From: Sceloporus undulatus | Taxonomy: Eukaryota > Chordata > Lepidosauria > Squamata > Phrynosomatidae | Direction: 5' to 3' | Length of the DNA stretch: 64,000 nucleotides | Assembly: GCF_019175285.1 (NCBI RefSeq) | Contig: NC_056527.1 | Coordinates: 117,874,608 to 117,938,607, forward strand | Part shown: in pieces, positions 41,878 through 52,850 of the stretch | How the letters are laid out: each line of letters begins with the position of its first letter | How positions within the stretch are numbered: position 1 is the first letter of the stretch | The notes under the pieces: model-generated | Databases searched by the model: none | The model's input: the letters and a program-made list of their open reading frames with translations, nothing else | What the model was told of the DNA's origin: nothing | Program-made: the position numbers and the translations under genes

Positions 41878-41940
41878 CTAGCTTGTGATCACTGAACTCC
41901 TCTGTCCGACTTCTCCCGTCTTTTCAAAAAACATGAAATC
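41878..41940 (-). CDS. PLSCR3: PLSCR3 coding exon 7: C-terminus
   Basis: Residues 290-309. [20 protein letters not shown] is followed by TAG at 41880-41878. Human ends DYMFFEK...AITS. The acceptor is CTCCTACAG. This exon is too short for a simple ORF scan. Confidence 0.93.
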   Translation of the reverse strand, partial: DFMFFEKTGEVGQRSSVITS

Positions 41941-43461
41941 CTGTAGGAGAAAGAGAGAAAACTATTAATTCAATCCTCCTCAACCTGAGAGATATTAATG
42001 AATAGACCTGAACTGACTTTTGCACAATTGAAATAGTCGGGAATCATGTTTTCTGCCGCTCCAGAGACAAAAACCTGAACCAATGGATTCAAATTACAAA
42101 CAAAGAGACTCCAGCTAAATATCAGGAAGGATGTCTTGACAGGAAGAACTGTTCAACAGTGGAATATAGGTTGCCTTGGAGGATGGTGTACTCTCTGGCT
42201 GCATCCACACTGGAGAAATAACCCAGTTTGGTACCACTTTAACTCTTTCTGGCTCAAAGCTATGGAATTCTGGGAGTTGGAGTTTGTTGTAGAGTCCAGG
42301 TCAGTTAAAGTGGTGCCAAACCAGGTTATTTCTCCAATGTGGATACAGCCCTTGTGTTGCAAATGTAGCACTGCCACTGGCCTGGGAAGGCTTGGGTGGC
42401 ATTGCGCAGGGCAGACTCACAATGAGGAAGCATGCGCCCAGAAGAACCGCCTTCATCTTGACGTCGAGGTCCATGGGGAACTGGATGCCAAAGTTGTCTG
42501 TGTCGGTGAAGATCTCCCGGAGGAGGCCGCTCCACTGCTTGCTGATGCGTCCGACGCCTCGAGATTCGTCACGGGTTTTCACCTGGGGAGGTGGGTGCAG
42601 AGAATGGGGATGTTCTCTGTTACTGTTCTGTGGCACAGGAAGTGACCTCAGAGGCTAAACCCCCCAAAGAGAGGATGTCACCACCCCAATGGGTCATTCT
42701 CTCTGAGTCCCCAACCAAGGGAAACTGAGGGCAAGGGGAGATGTAGGCACACAAACACAGACCATCTCCTCCTGCTACTGCCTATGTGGCCCCCACTCCG
42801 CAGCCATAAGCACCTCAAAATTGACGTCTCCCCCACAACTGAAGATGAAGCAGGGACCCACAACCCGCAGGACGGTCTCCTTCTCGACGTTCTGGATGGA
42901 GAATTTGGGTGTGAAAGGGTGCCAGGTTTGTACCACATATCCAATGGTGATGCCAGGTGGGCACTGAACTTCCAGCTGTAGGAGGAAAAAAAGGGTGAAA
43001 ATGGCACATGGCAACCAAATCTTGAGCCAGGATATCAACAAGGGACAAGAGAATGCTTGTGTTTAACTCACAACTGGGGGAAAAAATCCTAGTATTTTGG
43101 GTTTAAACCAGGTTTGTTTGTTTTTTAAACAGTTTTGGGTTTCTTGTACGGGGCAAAATCAGAAAATAAAGAAGCAAAAGGCAGTTCAGATGTTATGGCC
43201 ACAAATTTAATAATAATTGATCTTTTAAAAGTGCTCTTTTAAAGCAAGTTGTTTTGGGTTGAAGTTTGCACTGTAAAATAAAAAGGATTAAAAAGAAGCA
43301 ACTGACTCCAGATACTGGTCTAAGAATTAGCAACTGCCAATAAACTGCTAAAGTTAAAAAGATTAAATTCAAATAGTCATCGTTGTTCCAATAGGAGGGT
43401 TGAAGAATTGTTTCAGTAAGAAGGCTGGTAAGAGGGTAATAATAGCTAGACTTTAAAATAG

Positions 43462-43509
<48 letters not shown>

Positions 43510-46500
43510 GATAGATAGGCGAAAATGGAAATTTGCCAATATTCAAGCCCTATTGGCTTGAATAGCAACACGCCTCTGTGGGCCCTGCTGGTGCGCACCC
43601 CATTTTAAGTCCCCGTTTGCCCCTCACAAGTAAGCGAGAGATGCGGATTTAAAGTCTGCCTAAATGGAGGGACAACAGTATTTGTGTGTGTGAATAATCA
43701 ATTAAAAAACCCAATATTTTAAAGTCATTTAGTTGGTTTAATCCAGCCAACCCTGATTTACAGTCCAAAAACCCCTAAATCCCAGCCAGCAGTTTGAGGA
43801 AAAGGAGAAGACCAGGGTGGCTTCTCACCTCCTGCAAGCAACATGGGAACCAGCAACTGACGCATTTCAAGGGCCGGACCATGCGCAAGACTTCGCGTCC
43901 CATTGGGTCATCCAGCCGCATAGAGAAGCGGCGCAGGGAGCCGCAGCAGTTGCGGGTGCAGCAGTCGTTCTGCTCCTCGGCGTGGAAGACATGCTGGCCC
44001 AGGCTGTTGCGCACCTCGTACTTGTTGTTGCCCTCGAAGCCAATGAAACCTAGACAGGAGGGGAACAAAGAAAGAAAAAACGGCTGCTGCTGTTGTTTTT
44101 TTTGAGGTGGGGGGTAGTCTCAATATTTGCCCCTGTGAAGTGGTAAAGGGTTAGTTTGTCTGCAAGCCCTGTTTTAAACTAAAAAAACCTATTGGAAGCA
44201 GAGAAAATGTTCATGGGCCTTGAGCTGCGCATGACGGCCATTTTCTCACCCATTCTCACCTTCTATTAGCTCCATTTTCTGGTGTATCAACATTTGGTCG
44301 ATCTGAGGAGAGAAACAAACATGAAAGTCAGAGAGAAACTATAGCCAGGAGTGACAACAAAAACACACATTCAATCCAGAGGTGCATTCACTGGTGCAAG
44401 ATCTAGGCTTGCATGCATGGATAGGAAAGTCTTTAAAAAGTGTCACTATTTCAACCATCCATGTGGAAAATTTAGATTTTGGAGTATTTCAACATTCTGG
44501 ATAAGGGAGACTCAGCCTATAGGACCCCATTCTGGTCCCAAGCATTTCGAAGAAGGAAGACTGAAATCGTAAATTCTAAAATCTGTTTGAAACCAAAGGA
44601 TAATGTTACACCAGATCTCCTTTCTGATAAGGAAAAAAGCATACTATCCAACATCACACTTATAAAACCAGGAGCGCATGAAACTAAGCAACATCTGAGT
44701 GTAGTCATGATGGCAAATATTATTAATACATAAGCCAGAACAGGCTGCAGCAGTTTGTTTTTGCTTTAGCCGAAGCCCATTTCCTTCTTTCCTATTCCCC
44801 TGGTGAATCAGTGGACTGCAAACCCTTCTGAAATTGGTTTGGAGCAAAGGAAGTAAGCTGAGGACAAAGGGAGGAAGTGCAAGGAGGAAAGAGAAACCAG
44901 GACATTTTAAAAGCAAGGGACAAACAGGGATGGCAGAGGATTAATAGGCAACCTGCCTCCCAAATTGGGACAGTTGGAAGCTAAGCAGAAATGGCCTCTC
45001 GTGGGCATAAAAGTATCCCAGAGGGCACCCCAAATATTGCAAGATTGTACTTATGCTCTTTTGGGAACAATACAGGACATCCGGATGCATAATTTCTTGT
45101 TGTTATTGGCACTCACGTTGTTTCCAACTTATGCCGACCCCTGAGGTGAACCTGTCACAGGGTATTCTTGGCAAGTTTCTTCAGAGAGTATTTGCCATTG
45201 CCATCCTCTGAGGCTGAGAGAGTGTGACTTGCCCAAGGTCACCCAGTGGGTTTACATGGCCAAGCTGGAATTTGAACCCAGGTCTCCAGAGTCCTAGTCA
45301 AATACTCAAACCACTAGATCATGCTGGCTCTGATAATCAGGGTGCTGCACTCTATATCCCAACCTTGGATCATTGTAAATTGCTTTTGAGTCCCAATCTG
45401 GGAAAAAGGTAGGACAGAAATGATGATGATGATGATATTCTGGACTGGACCTCCCATAATCTTCCAGCTAGCATCCACAAGGAAGGATCAAGACATGCCG
45501 GCATCCACCCGACAGAGCAGGCAAAGCACAAGTTGGACGAGAGTCCTAGTCCAATGCTCACACCATTACACCACGCTGGCCCCCAAAATATGGCAAAATT
45601 ATGCTTAGGGTCTTTAGGGAACAATGGAGGGCAACTGGGGGCATAGACAGGGCCATAAAAATAGACTACATAAGGCCCGTTGGCCACAACATCTCCATCC
45701 AAACGTACGATTCCTTACCTGTGCAAGGTACTCCAAACCAGGAGGGATGTTTGTGGCCACTGGCAGGTAGGGGGTGATGGCGGTGTGTGGGTCTGGCACT
45801 GGGTGCGGGTGGTGAGGAGGCGCGGGGGCATGTTCCCGATAGCCCCGGGGAGGAGGCTGGGGCGGTATTATCTGCCCTGTTCCAGGGGGACTGGTGGGGG
45901 GATAGACGTTGAACCCGGGGCTGGGTGCGGAAGGCACTACATGGGGTTGAGGTGCTGGGTACGGTGGAGAAGCAGCTGGGTAACCTGTTTCGGGGAGAGA
46001 AAGAAAAGGATGTTAAAGAAATGATCTGCACCCCACATGCTAAAAATTATTACAGGTTGAATCTGGAATTCTAACATCCGAAATATTACAAAAACCAAAA
46101 CTATTTTCATAGCAAGCTGAGAGAATAGGGTCCAAAAAACAAAACTTTTTTCACGGGTGGCTGAGAGAGTGAGACCTTTGTTTATGGCGCAATGTATGCA
46201 AACTTTGTTTCCTGCACAAAATTATTAAAAATATTGCATAAAATCACCTTGAGACTCTGGGTATAAAGTGTATAATACACATAATACATAATGTACAGTA
46301 TAATAGTACTTAACTCACACAAATTTTAGTCTCATTGTTAAATTGTTTGCAGTAGGCAAGTTTAAGTGTCTCCTGATGCAGCAGGGGTGATTCTGCGTAC
46401 AAAAGGATGCATTTTCAGCTTCTTTCATTGCATCCAAGGTGTGCAAAAAGGTGGCTGGGATTGGAACTGCTAATGTATTTTAGACATTTTAGCCTTCTTT

Positions 46501-49500
46501 TGTTATTGTGTTGTGGTAATTTAATATTATTTTAATGTATTATTTTCATAACTTTTTAATTGGATTGTTTTTAATGTTTTAAGCCACCCTGAGTCCCAGT
46601 CCTGGGAGAAGGGCGGGATATAAATATAAATATAATAAACAAACAAATAAACAAACAAATAAATAAATGACTGATTTTGCATTTAGACTTGGGTCCTGTC
46701 TCCGAGGCATGTCATCATGTGTTTCCAAAATCTAGAGAGGAAACCTCCTAAATATATCATGAAGGAGAGACCTATCCAAGGACTTCAACCGAAAGACAAT
46801 GCGATGGAAGGGAGGATAATCCCAAGTCTTACTCATAAGTCTAAGGTAAAAAACACAATGCCTATCTTTTAAGCAAGAAGTGTCAAGACTGGCTTTGGAG
46901 CAACTCCCTCAAGCAAAGAGAAAACCTCTCCCGCTTAGTACAAGGCTCCGGCCACAACTACTGAGTCCTAGAGGAAAGTGGCTATCTGTGCATGCTCAGG
47001 AACACTCTGTTTCAATGCAGGGCTAAACCTGGCTGGGGAGAATGGGGAAGGTGGAAAGCAAAACTATGGCCAGATTCCACTCTCCAAAAAAGCATCTCCA
47101 GAAGGTGAATCTGGTGAGAAGCTCATATGCATTTCGGGTAGACCAAGCCACAGAGAGGAGGCGCTGGGCACGGGGGCATGACTAAGTGCCTCTTTTGTGC
47201 CCTAAACAAGCCCAGCTACATTCCAGGCCGTGCCCAGGCATATGAAGACCTGCCCTGCCCCGGGGCCTGGAAAGGTTGGGGTGGAGGGGGCAAAGACGCT
47301 TTGTTGGGAATCAGCAAAATTAGGGAGGAAAATTAGTTTGGGTGGCGGCAGTGCCAAGAGTGGTGCCAAGATGGAAGTCTGGAAGGGACCAAATGCAAAG
47401 CAAGCTTGGGAAAATTTGCTTTTTTGGATACCAACTCCCAGTATTCCAGTACGCCCAGGATACTAGGAGTTAGCATCCCAAAACTGTGTGGTTTGTTTTC
47501 TCCTCCCATGCTTCTCCCTCTTTTTGTGTTTTCTCACAGGCTTCAGTTTCTTTGTCTCTTCTTCTGAGCTGTTTGCATTCCAAGAGAGACAGAAAATAAC
47601 AGAGGTTCGGCCGGGCGGAGGCAAAGGGGCAGCAATTCCAAATTCTTTCGAGACAGCCAAGCAAACACTTGGAAAGATCAGTGGAGCGGATGAAAGGAGG
47701 AGGGTGAAATGTTGGCACACAAATACGCACCTGGCACAGTGGCAGCATTTCCAGGACTGAGAGAGTCTCCATCCGCACTGCAGAATCAGTGCAGTTTGAC
47801 ACTGCTTTAACTGCCATGGCTCCATTCTGTTTTTAAAAATGGGTTTTCAAAAGGAATCTTCCCCGAATTCTGCCAGATGGGCTGTAGGATCCTGTGGCAA
47901 TGTTAGACTCCAAGTCCCATCAGCCTCCTTTCCAGCAGAACTAAAGGTTCTGGGAACGCTACTCTAAGGCTGCATCCGCACTGTAGAATTAATGTAGTTT
48001 GGCACTGCTTTCACTGCCACAGCTCAGTGCTATGGAATCCTGGGATCTGTAGCTGGGTGAGCTATTTAACTGGTCTGGAAACCTTGCCCTATGAGGAACG
48101 ACTCAGGGAGCTGGGGATGTTTAGCCTGGAGAAGAGAAGGTTAAGAGGTGATATGATAGCCCTATTTAAATACTTGAAGGGATGTCATATTGAGGAGGGA
48201 GCAAACTTGTTTTCTGCTGCTCCAGAGACTAGGACCCGGAGCAATGGATGCAAGCTACAGGAAAAGAGATTCCACCTCAACATTAGGAGGAATTTCCTGA
48301 CAGTAAGGGCTGTTCGACAGTGGAACACACTTCTTCCTCGGGGTGTAGTGGAGTCTCCCTCCTTGGAGGTCTTCAAACAGAGGCTGGATGGCCATCTGTC
48401 GACAATGCTTTGATCTGGATTTCCTGCATGGCAGGGGGTTGGACTGGATGGCCCTTGCGGTCTCTTCCAACTCTATGATTCTATGATTCTATGGTGACCC
48501 AACAAACTACAAATCCCAGGATTCCATGGCACCATGGCAATTAAAAGTGTCAAACACTGTTATTTCTTCAATGTGGGAGCAACCTCAGTTCTGCTTTGCA
48601 GCCTGAGAGGTCTGCTTACTTCTAAATCAATATTCAAAGAACTGAATTCCAAAGCACAGAGCCATGCCAGTGAAAGCAGTGTCAAACTGCATTATTTCTG
48701 CAGTGCAGATGCAGTCTAGGTTTCCCCCACAGTGGGATGTAAAGGACAAGGTGGCAAACACAACAGGGGGGAAAGCAAACCACCCATCCAGCACTCAAAC
48801 CTTTGCACATAGGTGTCTCTCAAGGTAGCCTTACCATCAAATGCAACCACAGAGCTTTCAAATTCAGTATCAATGGCTGGCCAGGAGCAGAGTGACCAGA
48901 TACCCTCCTTTTCCAGAACCTGTCCTACATTTCTGCCTTCTGTCCAAGAGAAATTACAAAATGCCTTCCATTCTGAGCAGAACTAAGAAGCCTGCATTTA
49001 CATTTAATGGGAATGCTTGTAACTTTTACTTGGTAATGCCCTACGTTTTCCTCGGACATCCTGTGTTTTGTGGTGCTTCATCCTCCTTTGCAGTTAGGAA
49101 ATCTGGTCACCCTGGCCAGGGGATTCTGGGAATTGTAGTCCAGAGAGAGAGAGAGAGAGAATCCATAGAATTATAGACCTGAAAGGGAATCCCAGGGGTC
49201 ATTCATCCCAACCCATGCCAGGGCAGGAATCCACAGAAAACCACCCCTGATAAACAGGGAGACCAGATGTCTTAAAAGCAAAGGAGGACAAGGCACCGCA
49301 AAATGTAGGATGTTCAAGGAAAATGTAAGACACTCACAGAAATGTAAATCCATGCTCCTTAATCCGTCTCCAAATGGAGGATGCTTTGGAATTCCACTTG
49401 GACAGAAGGCCGGGACCTAGGACATGTCCTGGGAAAGGAGGACATCTGGTTACCCTGTTAATAACCATCCAATCTTTGTGCAAAACGCTGCAATGTAGGC

Positions 49501-49902
49501 AAGTCCACCACCCTCCAGAGGCAATCTGTTCCTCTACCAAATCATCAGGAAACTCCGTAATATTTTGTCAGATCATTTCCTGCTTAAATGGTTTTTAAAA
49601 ACATCTGTGAAACACCCTGAACACTTTGTTTTCCTTTAAGGCAAAAGAAAAGGTGAAGAAAAACCAATCAATTGTGTAACATCTCAATAGGCGCCTTTAA
49701 TCCGTATTCCAGGAGGAAGGCGGGCTATGGATCAATAAATCAATAATAGTTGAACTAGGGATCTTCATCTGTGCAAATACATGTGCAAATGTTTTTTGCA
49801 AGTCAATTCTCTTGCTTTCCTCCCCTGTTTTCTTCCTTAATTTGTAAATATAAACAATGCAAAACAGGATAAAGATAAGAAATGCAGACCTGGAGCTGCC
49901 AT
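41878..49902 (-). CDS. PLSCR3: PLSCR3, phospholipid scramblase 3 (7 coding exons)
   Basis: On the minus strand 49902-49890, 45984-45719, 44302-44260, 44049-43829, 42975-42814, 42582-42421 and 41940-41878 join into 930 nt, 309 residues (human about 295). The N-terminus (about 5-88) is proline-rich. The scramblase domain follows, with a palmitoylation-type cysteine cluster D136-C-C-T-R-N-C-C143, a second Cys-rich patch (170-178), the Ca2+-binding segment D262-T-D-N-F-G, and a C-terminal membrane helix (about 277-295) ending SSVITS. The family moves phospholipids between bilayer leaflets on Ca2+; human PLSCR3 acts on mitochondrial cardiolipin. The 3' end faces TNK1, and TMEM256 lies upstream on the same strand. 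Confidence 0.94.
42040..42360 (+). repeat. CR1 fragment followed by a foldback MITE
   Basis: 42040-42192 is CR1 3' sequence (CTGCCGCTCCAGAGACAAAA, TCAACAGTGGAATATAGG). 42196-42360 is family A (GCATCCACACTGGAGAAATA ... TTTCTCCAATGTGGATACAG). Both are in the intron before PLSCR3 exon 7. Confidence 0.7.
42421..42582 (-). CDS. PLSCR3: PLSCR3 coding exon 6: Ca2+-binding segment and TM start
   Basis: Residues 236-289. [17 protein letters not shown] is followed by [19 protein letters not shown], the calcium-binding segment, and then the start of the membrane helix [10 protein letters not shown]. The acceptor is CTCCCCAG and the donor GTGAGT. Confidence 0.96.
42814..42975 (-). CDS. PLSCR3: PLSCR3 coding exon 5: scramblase core
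   Basis: Residues 182-235. [16 protein letters not shown] is followed by PKFSIQ and VLRVVGPC, hallmarks of the LOR/scramblase fold. The acceptor is CTCCTACAG. The donor reads GTGCTT, a weak site, but the exon is exactly 54 codons and rejoins as NFE-VKTRDES. Confidence 0.94.
43460..43672. repeat. (GATA)n and a dispersed repeat
   Basis: GATA run at 43463-43515. The following 150 bp (GCGAAAATGGAAATTTGCCA ... ATGGAGGGAC) repeats the 4530-4660 sequence. Confidence 0.8.
43829..44049 (-). CDS. PLSCR3: PLSCR3 coding exon 4: cysteine clusters
   Basis: Residues 108-181. [19 protein letters not shown] is followed by the CCTRNCC palmitoylation-type cluster, then [16 protein letters not shown] and the CWFPCCLQE patch. 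The acceptor is CTGTCTAG and the donor GTGAGA. Confidence 0.95.
44260..44302 (-). CDS. PLSCR3: PLSCR3 coding exon 3 (43 nt)
   Basis: Residues 94-107 plus one base. [14 protein letters not shown] matches human IDQILIHQKAERVE. The acceptor is CTCCTCAG and the donor GTGAGA. Confidence 0.93.
44640..44985 (+). repeat. Dispersed repeat family D copy
   Basis: GGCTGCAGCAGTTTGTTTTT, AAGTAAGCTGAGGACAAAGG and CCCAAATTGGGACAGTTGGA. In PLSCR3 intron 2 (between coding exons 2 and 3). Confidence 0.7.
45099..45585 (-). repeat. Antisense SINE, retroposon tail and SINE head fragment
   Basis: 45099-45335 is a full antisense SINE. 45380-45440 is a tail with (ATG)n. 45543-45585 is a second SINE head (ATTACACCACGCTGGC). 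Confidence 0.75.
45719..45984 (-). CDS. PLSCR3: PLSCR3 coding exon 2: proline-rich N-terminus
   Basis: Residues 5-93. It is rich in Pro, Tyr and His ([15 protein letters not shown]) and ends PPGLEYLAQ, which matches human PSGLEFLVQ. The acceptor is GAAACAG and the donor GTAAGG. Such regions bind SH3/WW proteins in this family. Confidence 0.92.
46053..46740 (+). repeat. Tigger-like element with an inserted retroposon tail
   Basis: CAGGTTGAATCTGGAATTCT start; GGGTCCTGTCTCCGAGGCAT near its end. About 46470-46668 is an inserted piece ending GAAGGGCGGGATATAAATA and (AAAC/AAAT)n. Confidence 0.5.
46740..47770. other. PLSCR3 intron, no repeat recognised
   Basis: Apparently unique sequence, with no exon consistent with PLSCR3 phases. 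Confidence 0.4.
47970..48590. repeat. Foldback MITE family A split by a CR1 insertion
   Basis: The left half, 47970-48062, starts GCTGCATCCGCACTGTAGAA. The right half, 48494-48590, carries CAAACTACAAATCCCAGGAT. Everything between is CR1. Confidence 0.85.
48063..48494 (+). repeat. CR1 LINE 3' end (5'-truncated)
   Basis: GACTCAGGGAGCTGGGGATG, CAGTGGAACACACTTCTTCC and GGTTGGACTGGATGGCCCTT, ending in the CR1 hallmark ATTCTATGATTCTATG. 5'-truncated at insertion, as is normal for CR1. Confidence 0.92.
48640..48720. repeat. Partial foldback MITE family A
   Basis: Right arm only: TTATTTCTGCAGTGCAGATG. Confidence 0.7.
48888..49114 (-). repeat. MITE family B copy, inverted
   Basis: Ends CAGAGTGACCAGAT and ATCTGGTCACCCTG are inverted repeats. 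Confidence 0.8.
49155..49590 (-). repeat. Antisense CR1 fragment split by MITE family B
   Basis: 49155-49254 (CCATAGAATTATAGACCTGA) and 49458-49590 (ACCACCCTCCAGAGGCAATC) are one antisense CR1 3' region. 49255-49457 is a family B MITE with CAGGGAGACCAGATGTC and GACATCTGGTTACCCTG ends. Confidence 0.75.
49890..49902 (-). CDS. PLSCR3: PLSCR3 coding exon 1 (MAAP, 13 coding nt)
   Basis: ATG at 49902 gives MAAP plus one base that joins the next exon as glycine ([14 protein letters not shown]). The human protein also starts MAGY. The donor reads GTCTGC, which is weak. The same exon probably starts at 49977 after an acceptor CCACAG and carries a four-codon upstream ORF (MERH). The start is inferred from phase and similarity, so confidence is moderate. 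Confidence 0.65.
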
Positions 49903-50299
49903 CTTCAGCAGCGGGGAGCCGGCCTCCTTCTCTGTCCCAGTCCCTGGGGTTTCCCCAATCGATCAATGTCTCTCCATCTGTGGATTACTAGGAGAGGTTA
50001 AGAAATAGAATGGCTTTATCAGCAATACAATGAGCTAGAAAATATGGGGATGTCTGGAATCAGCTGCAGGGTGGCACTGGGGAGATGCAAAAGCACAATG
50101 GACCCTTTCACAAGAAAAGGGAGTGGATCTCAGGAAAGTCTTTCCAACAGCAGGACACAAAGTGGGAACATGAATCCCTGTTTGAGGGCCCCAGTGATAT
50201 GATAAGGGGTGTTAAAGAGGAGTAGCAGTCCAGTACTGTCCAAAGATACAGCTGTGCCAGTCTGGAAAATCAGAACGCAAAGGGCTCTTGTAGCATCTT

Positions 50300-50528
50300 A
50301 GAGGCTGTATCTGCACTGCAGAAATAATGTGGTTTGACATCACATTAACGGCTGTGGCTCAGTGCTATGAAATCCCGGGAACTGTAGTTTATTGTGGCAC
50401 CAAAGCTCTCCGACAGAGAAGGTTAAATGTCTTACAAGACTACAGTTCGCAGGATTCCATAACACTGAGCGATGGCTGTTAAAGTGGTGTCAAACTGGAT
50501 TATTTATGCAGTGTGGATACACCTTGAG
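50300..50528. repeat. Foldback MITE family A copy
   Basis: CTGCACTGCAGAAATAATGT ... ATTTATGCAGTGTGGATACA. Confidence 0.8.
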
Positions 50529-50818
50529 ACTAACTGAAAGAGAGGCTGGTGGGTTTCAATTCCATCCGACTAAGTTTGGTGCTTTCCATAGTAGTAGAAT
50601 TCAAATATATAGCTATGCTAGTCTGGAAAAATCAGTATGCAAAGGGATCTTGTAGCACCTTTGAGACCAACTGAAACTACTGAAAGTCCAGTGTTGTGAA
50701 ATTGTTTGTGAGTCTGCTACAACTTTTGTTTAATTTGCCTCCACACAAGGACACCCGTGTGCATTTACTGCATTGCATCCACATGCAAATGGATCCCTGC
50801 ACTGTATACAGTGGGCCC

Positions 50819-51034
50819 TCTGTATCCATGGATTCCTTATCCACGGATTCAACCATCCACAGCTTTAAAATATTTGTAGAATATATAAATTCCCCAAAGC
50901 AAACCTTGATTTTGTCCTTTTACACCATTTTCCTATGCACTGAATGCAACAGGACTTGAACATCCATGGATTTTGGTCTCCAGGTGAGTCCTGGAACCAA
51001 ACCCTTTTGGGTATCAAAGCGGTACATGCCACTG
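50819..51034 (+). repeat. Tigger-like MITE, TA-flanked
   Basis: TA|CAGTGGGCCCTCTGTATCC to GGTACATGCCACTG|TA. Sister of 30436-30662. Confidence 0.8.
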
Positions 51035-51147
51035 TACTTAGCATTTCTCATGCCTGTTTCTGATAAAAAGGATGACAACAACAACAACAACAACAATGGT
51101 TGGCCAGTATTGACGGCACAACCCAGCCAGAAGTTCTCCTACATATG

Positions 51148-51300
51148 TGTGTCTCGTGTGCCTTCATTTCCAAATTATGGCAACCCTAAGCTGATCCTCT
51201 CACAGTGTTTTCTTGGCAGGTTTCTTCAGAGAGGTTTTCCCATTGCCATCCTGAGGCTGAGAGAGTGTGACTTGCCCAAGGTTTCCATGGCTAAGCCACA
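51148..51300 (-). repeat. tRNA-derived SINE, antisense
   Basis: CGTGTGCCTTCATTTCCAAA start and GAGAGAGTGTGACTTGCCCA core. A (CAA)n run lies just upstream (51077-51096). Confidence 0.75.
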
Positions 51301-52850
51301 CTAAAATAGTCAGATGAGCTATATCTGCTGCCCATTTCGATATGGTTTATGCAGGAGAACATCTGGCTGGGTTGAGCTTTATTCCACAATCTGCCTTGCA
51401 ATTATTAATAAGGAAACCCTCCAAGAATGAAAAACACTCTCCTTTCTGCATTTGCAAACAACGAGACACCTTTGACAGGCCAAATGTTGGCTCTCCTTCC
51501 CAACACCCCATTTCCTAGTAACTCCTCAACACAACACAGTTTGAACCCAATCCATGACCCCAAAAGGTCTACAGCAGGCTAAGAGACGGATACCCACAAT
51601 GAAAATAAAATCAGAGGCCAATACTAAGAGGGACTCCATCTGGGACAAAAGCCCCAACTTCTAACAGTGGGCAGACAAGCCAAAATCCAACAGGTGAAGA
51701 AGCCTTGCTTCCCTGCAAGAGAGGATAAAAAGGAAGGCTGCGAATCATGCAGGGTTCCAGATGTTGCAACCCCGCCATGGCCTATGCTTGGCCAGCCTGA
51801 TGGTGGGGTTTCAGCCACTTTGCAAGTGAATCTTTAGGGTTGCAATCACTGATGGATCCATGCAATGCTAGATTGCAGAGACGTCAAAACAGATGGACAT
51901 AAATCTGATGCAAACCACCCCTGCCCCAAACATGAAAAATTAAGCACATCACAGTTATATATTCTTACTTGCTTTCTCTTTTTCTTTCACTTCCTCTGTC
52001 GTTTCTTCTCTCTCTCTCTCTTTCACCCACGCATCCAACAAAGCAAATGAGTTTATACAGCAGTCCAGACGTCCACGGCACACTGCCGTTACACAGAACC
52101 CGAATCTTACCCAATTCTGGACACACCGCAAGCTCTCCAATCCACCCAGGCTTCAAAACAGACACATATTTGGACAGATGCACATTTGTGCTCAAGTCAC
52201 AAATGCACATGGAGCCTGAGAACACAAAGCTGTGAGATGCAGACCAATGGTGAAACCTGATCTGAGATGTCACCAACACTTCTAGGCCTTAACAAATATG
52301 GACACACAGACTGCATCGCAAACATGCATGGAGATGACTGCTCACAGACAAAATGCAACACACGCACACCAATAAATCCAGATCCTTGCAGGAAAGACCA
52401 GCTGATCTTCCCCAAAGTGCTTACTCTCAGGATTTGGTGTTTCAGAAATAGTCCTCCCTCCTTCCTTCTCCTCTTCTTCCCAGCAGAGGATCTCACGTGA
52501 TCTCTATGAAACTGGATCCCTCCACCTCAAATCAAGAGAAGGCCACCCTTTGCCAAAACTAGTCCCCTTGGAAGCCAGGGCAGAGAAGGGAACAAAACGT
52601 AGCACAGCTCCAACAACAACCACAAAGTCTGCAAAACACAGGCCCCCAATCCTAGGCCCTCTTTGGCTTCAAAGGCTTCTCCTGCCCTGCTTTGTAATTA
52701 CTCTGCCTTGAAAGGACTAGGCTTATTATGGACGACCTCATGCCATCCTTGCCAACTCAAGGAGGGAGTCCTGGTACCCACAGCTCCCTCTCCCCAACCA
52801 TTAGGCATCACTCTCCCCCTTCCATCTCATGCACAAGCAAACCAGAGATT
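51300..52850. other. PLSCR3 5' intron, no gene seen
   Basis: A CT run at 52005-52022; otherwise apparently unique. No convincing exon. Confidence 0.4.

Noticed and set aside
43460-43515. CRISPR-like regular repeats
   Set aside because: A plain GATA microsatellite in a vertebrate intron, with no spacers.
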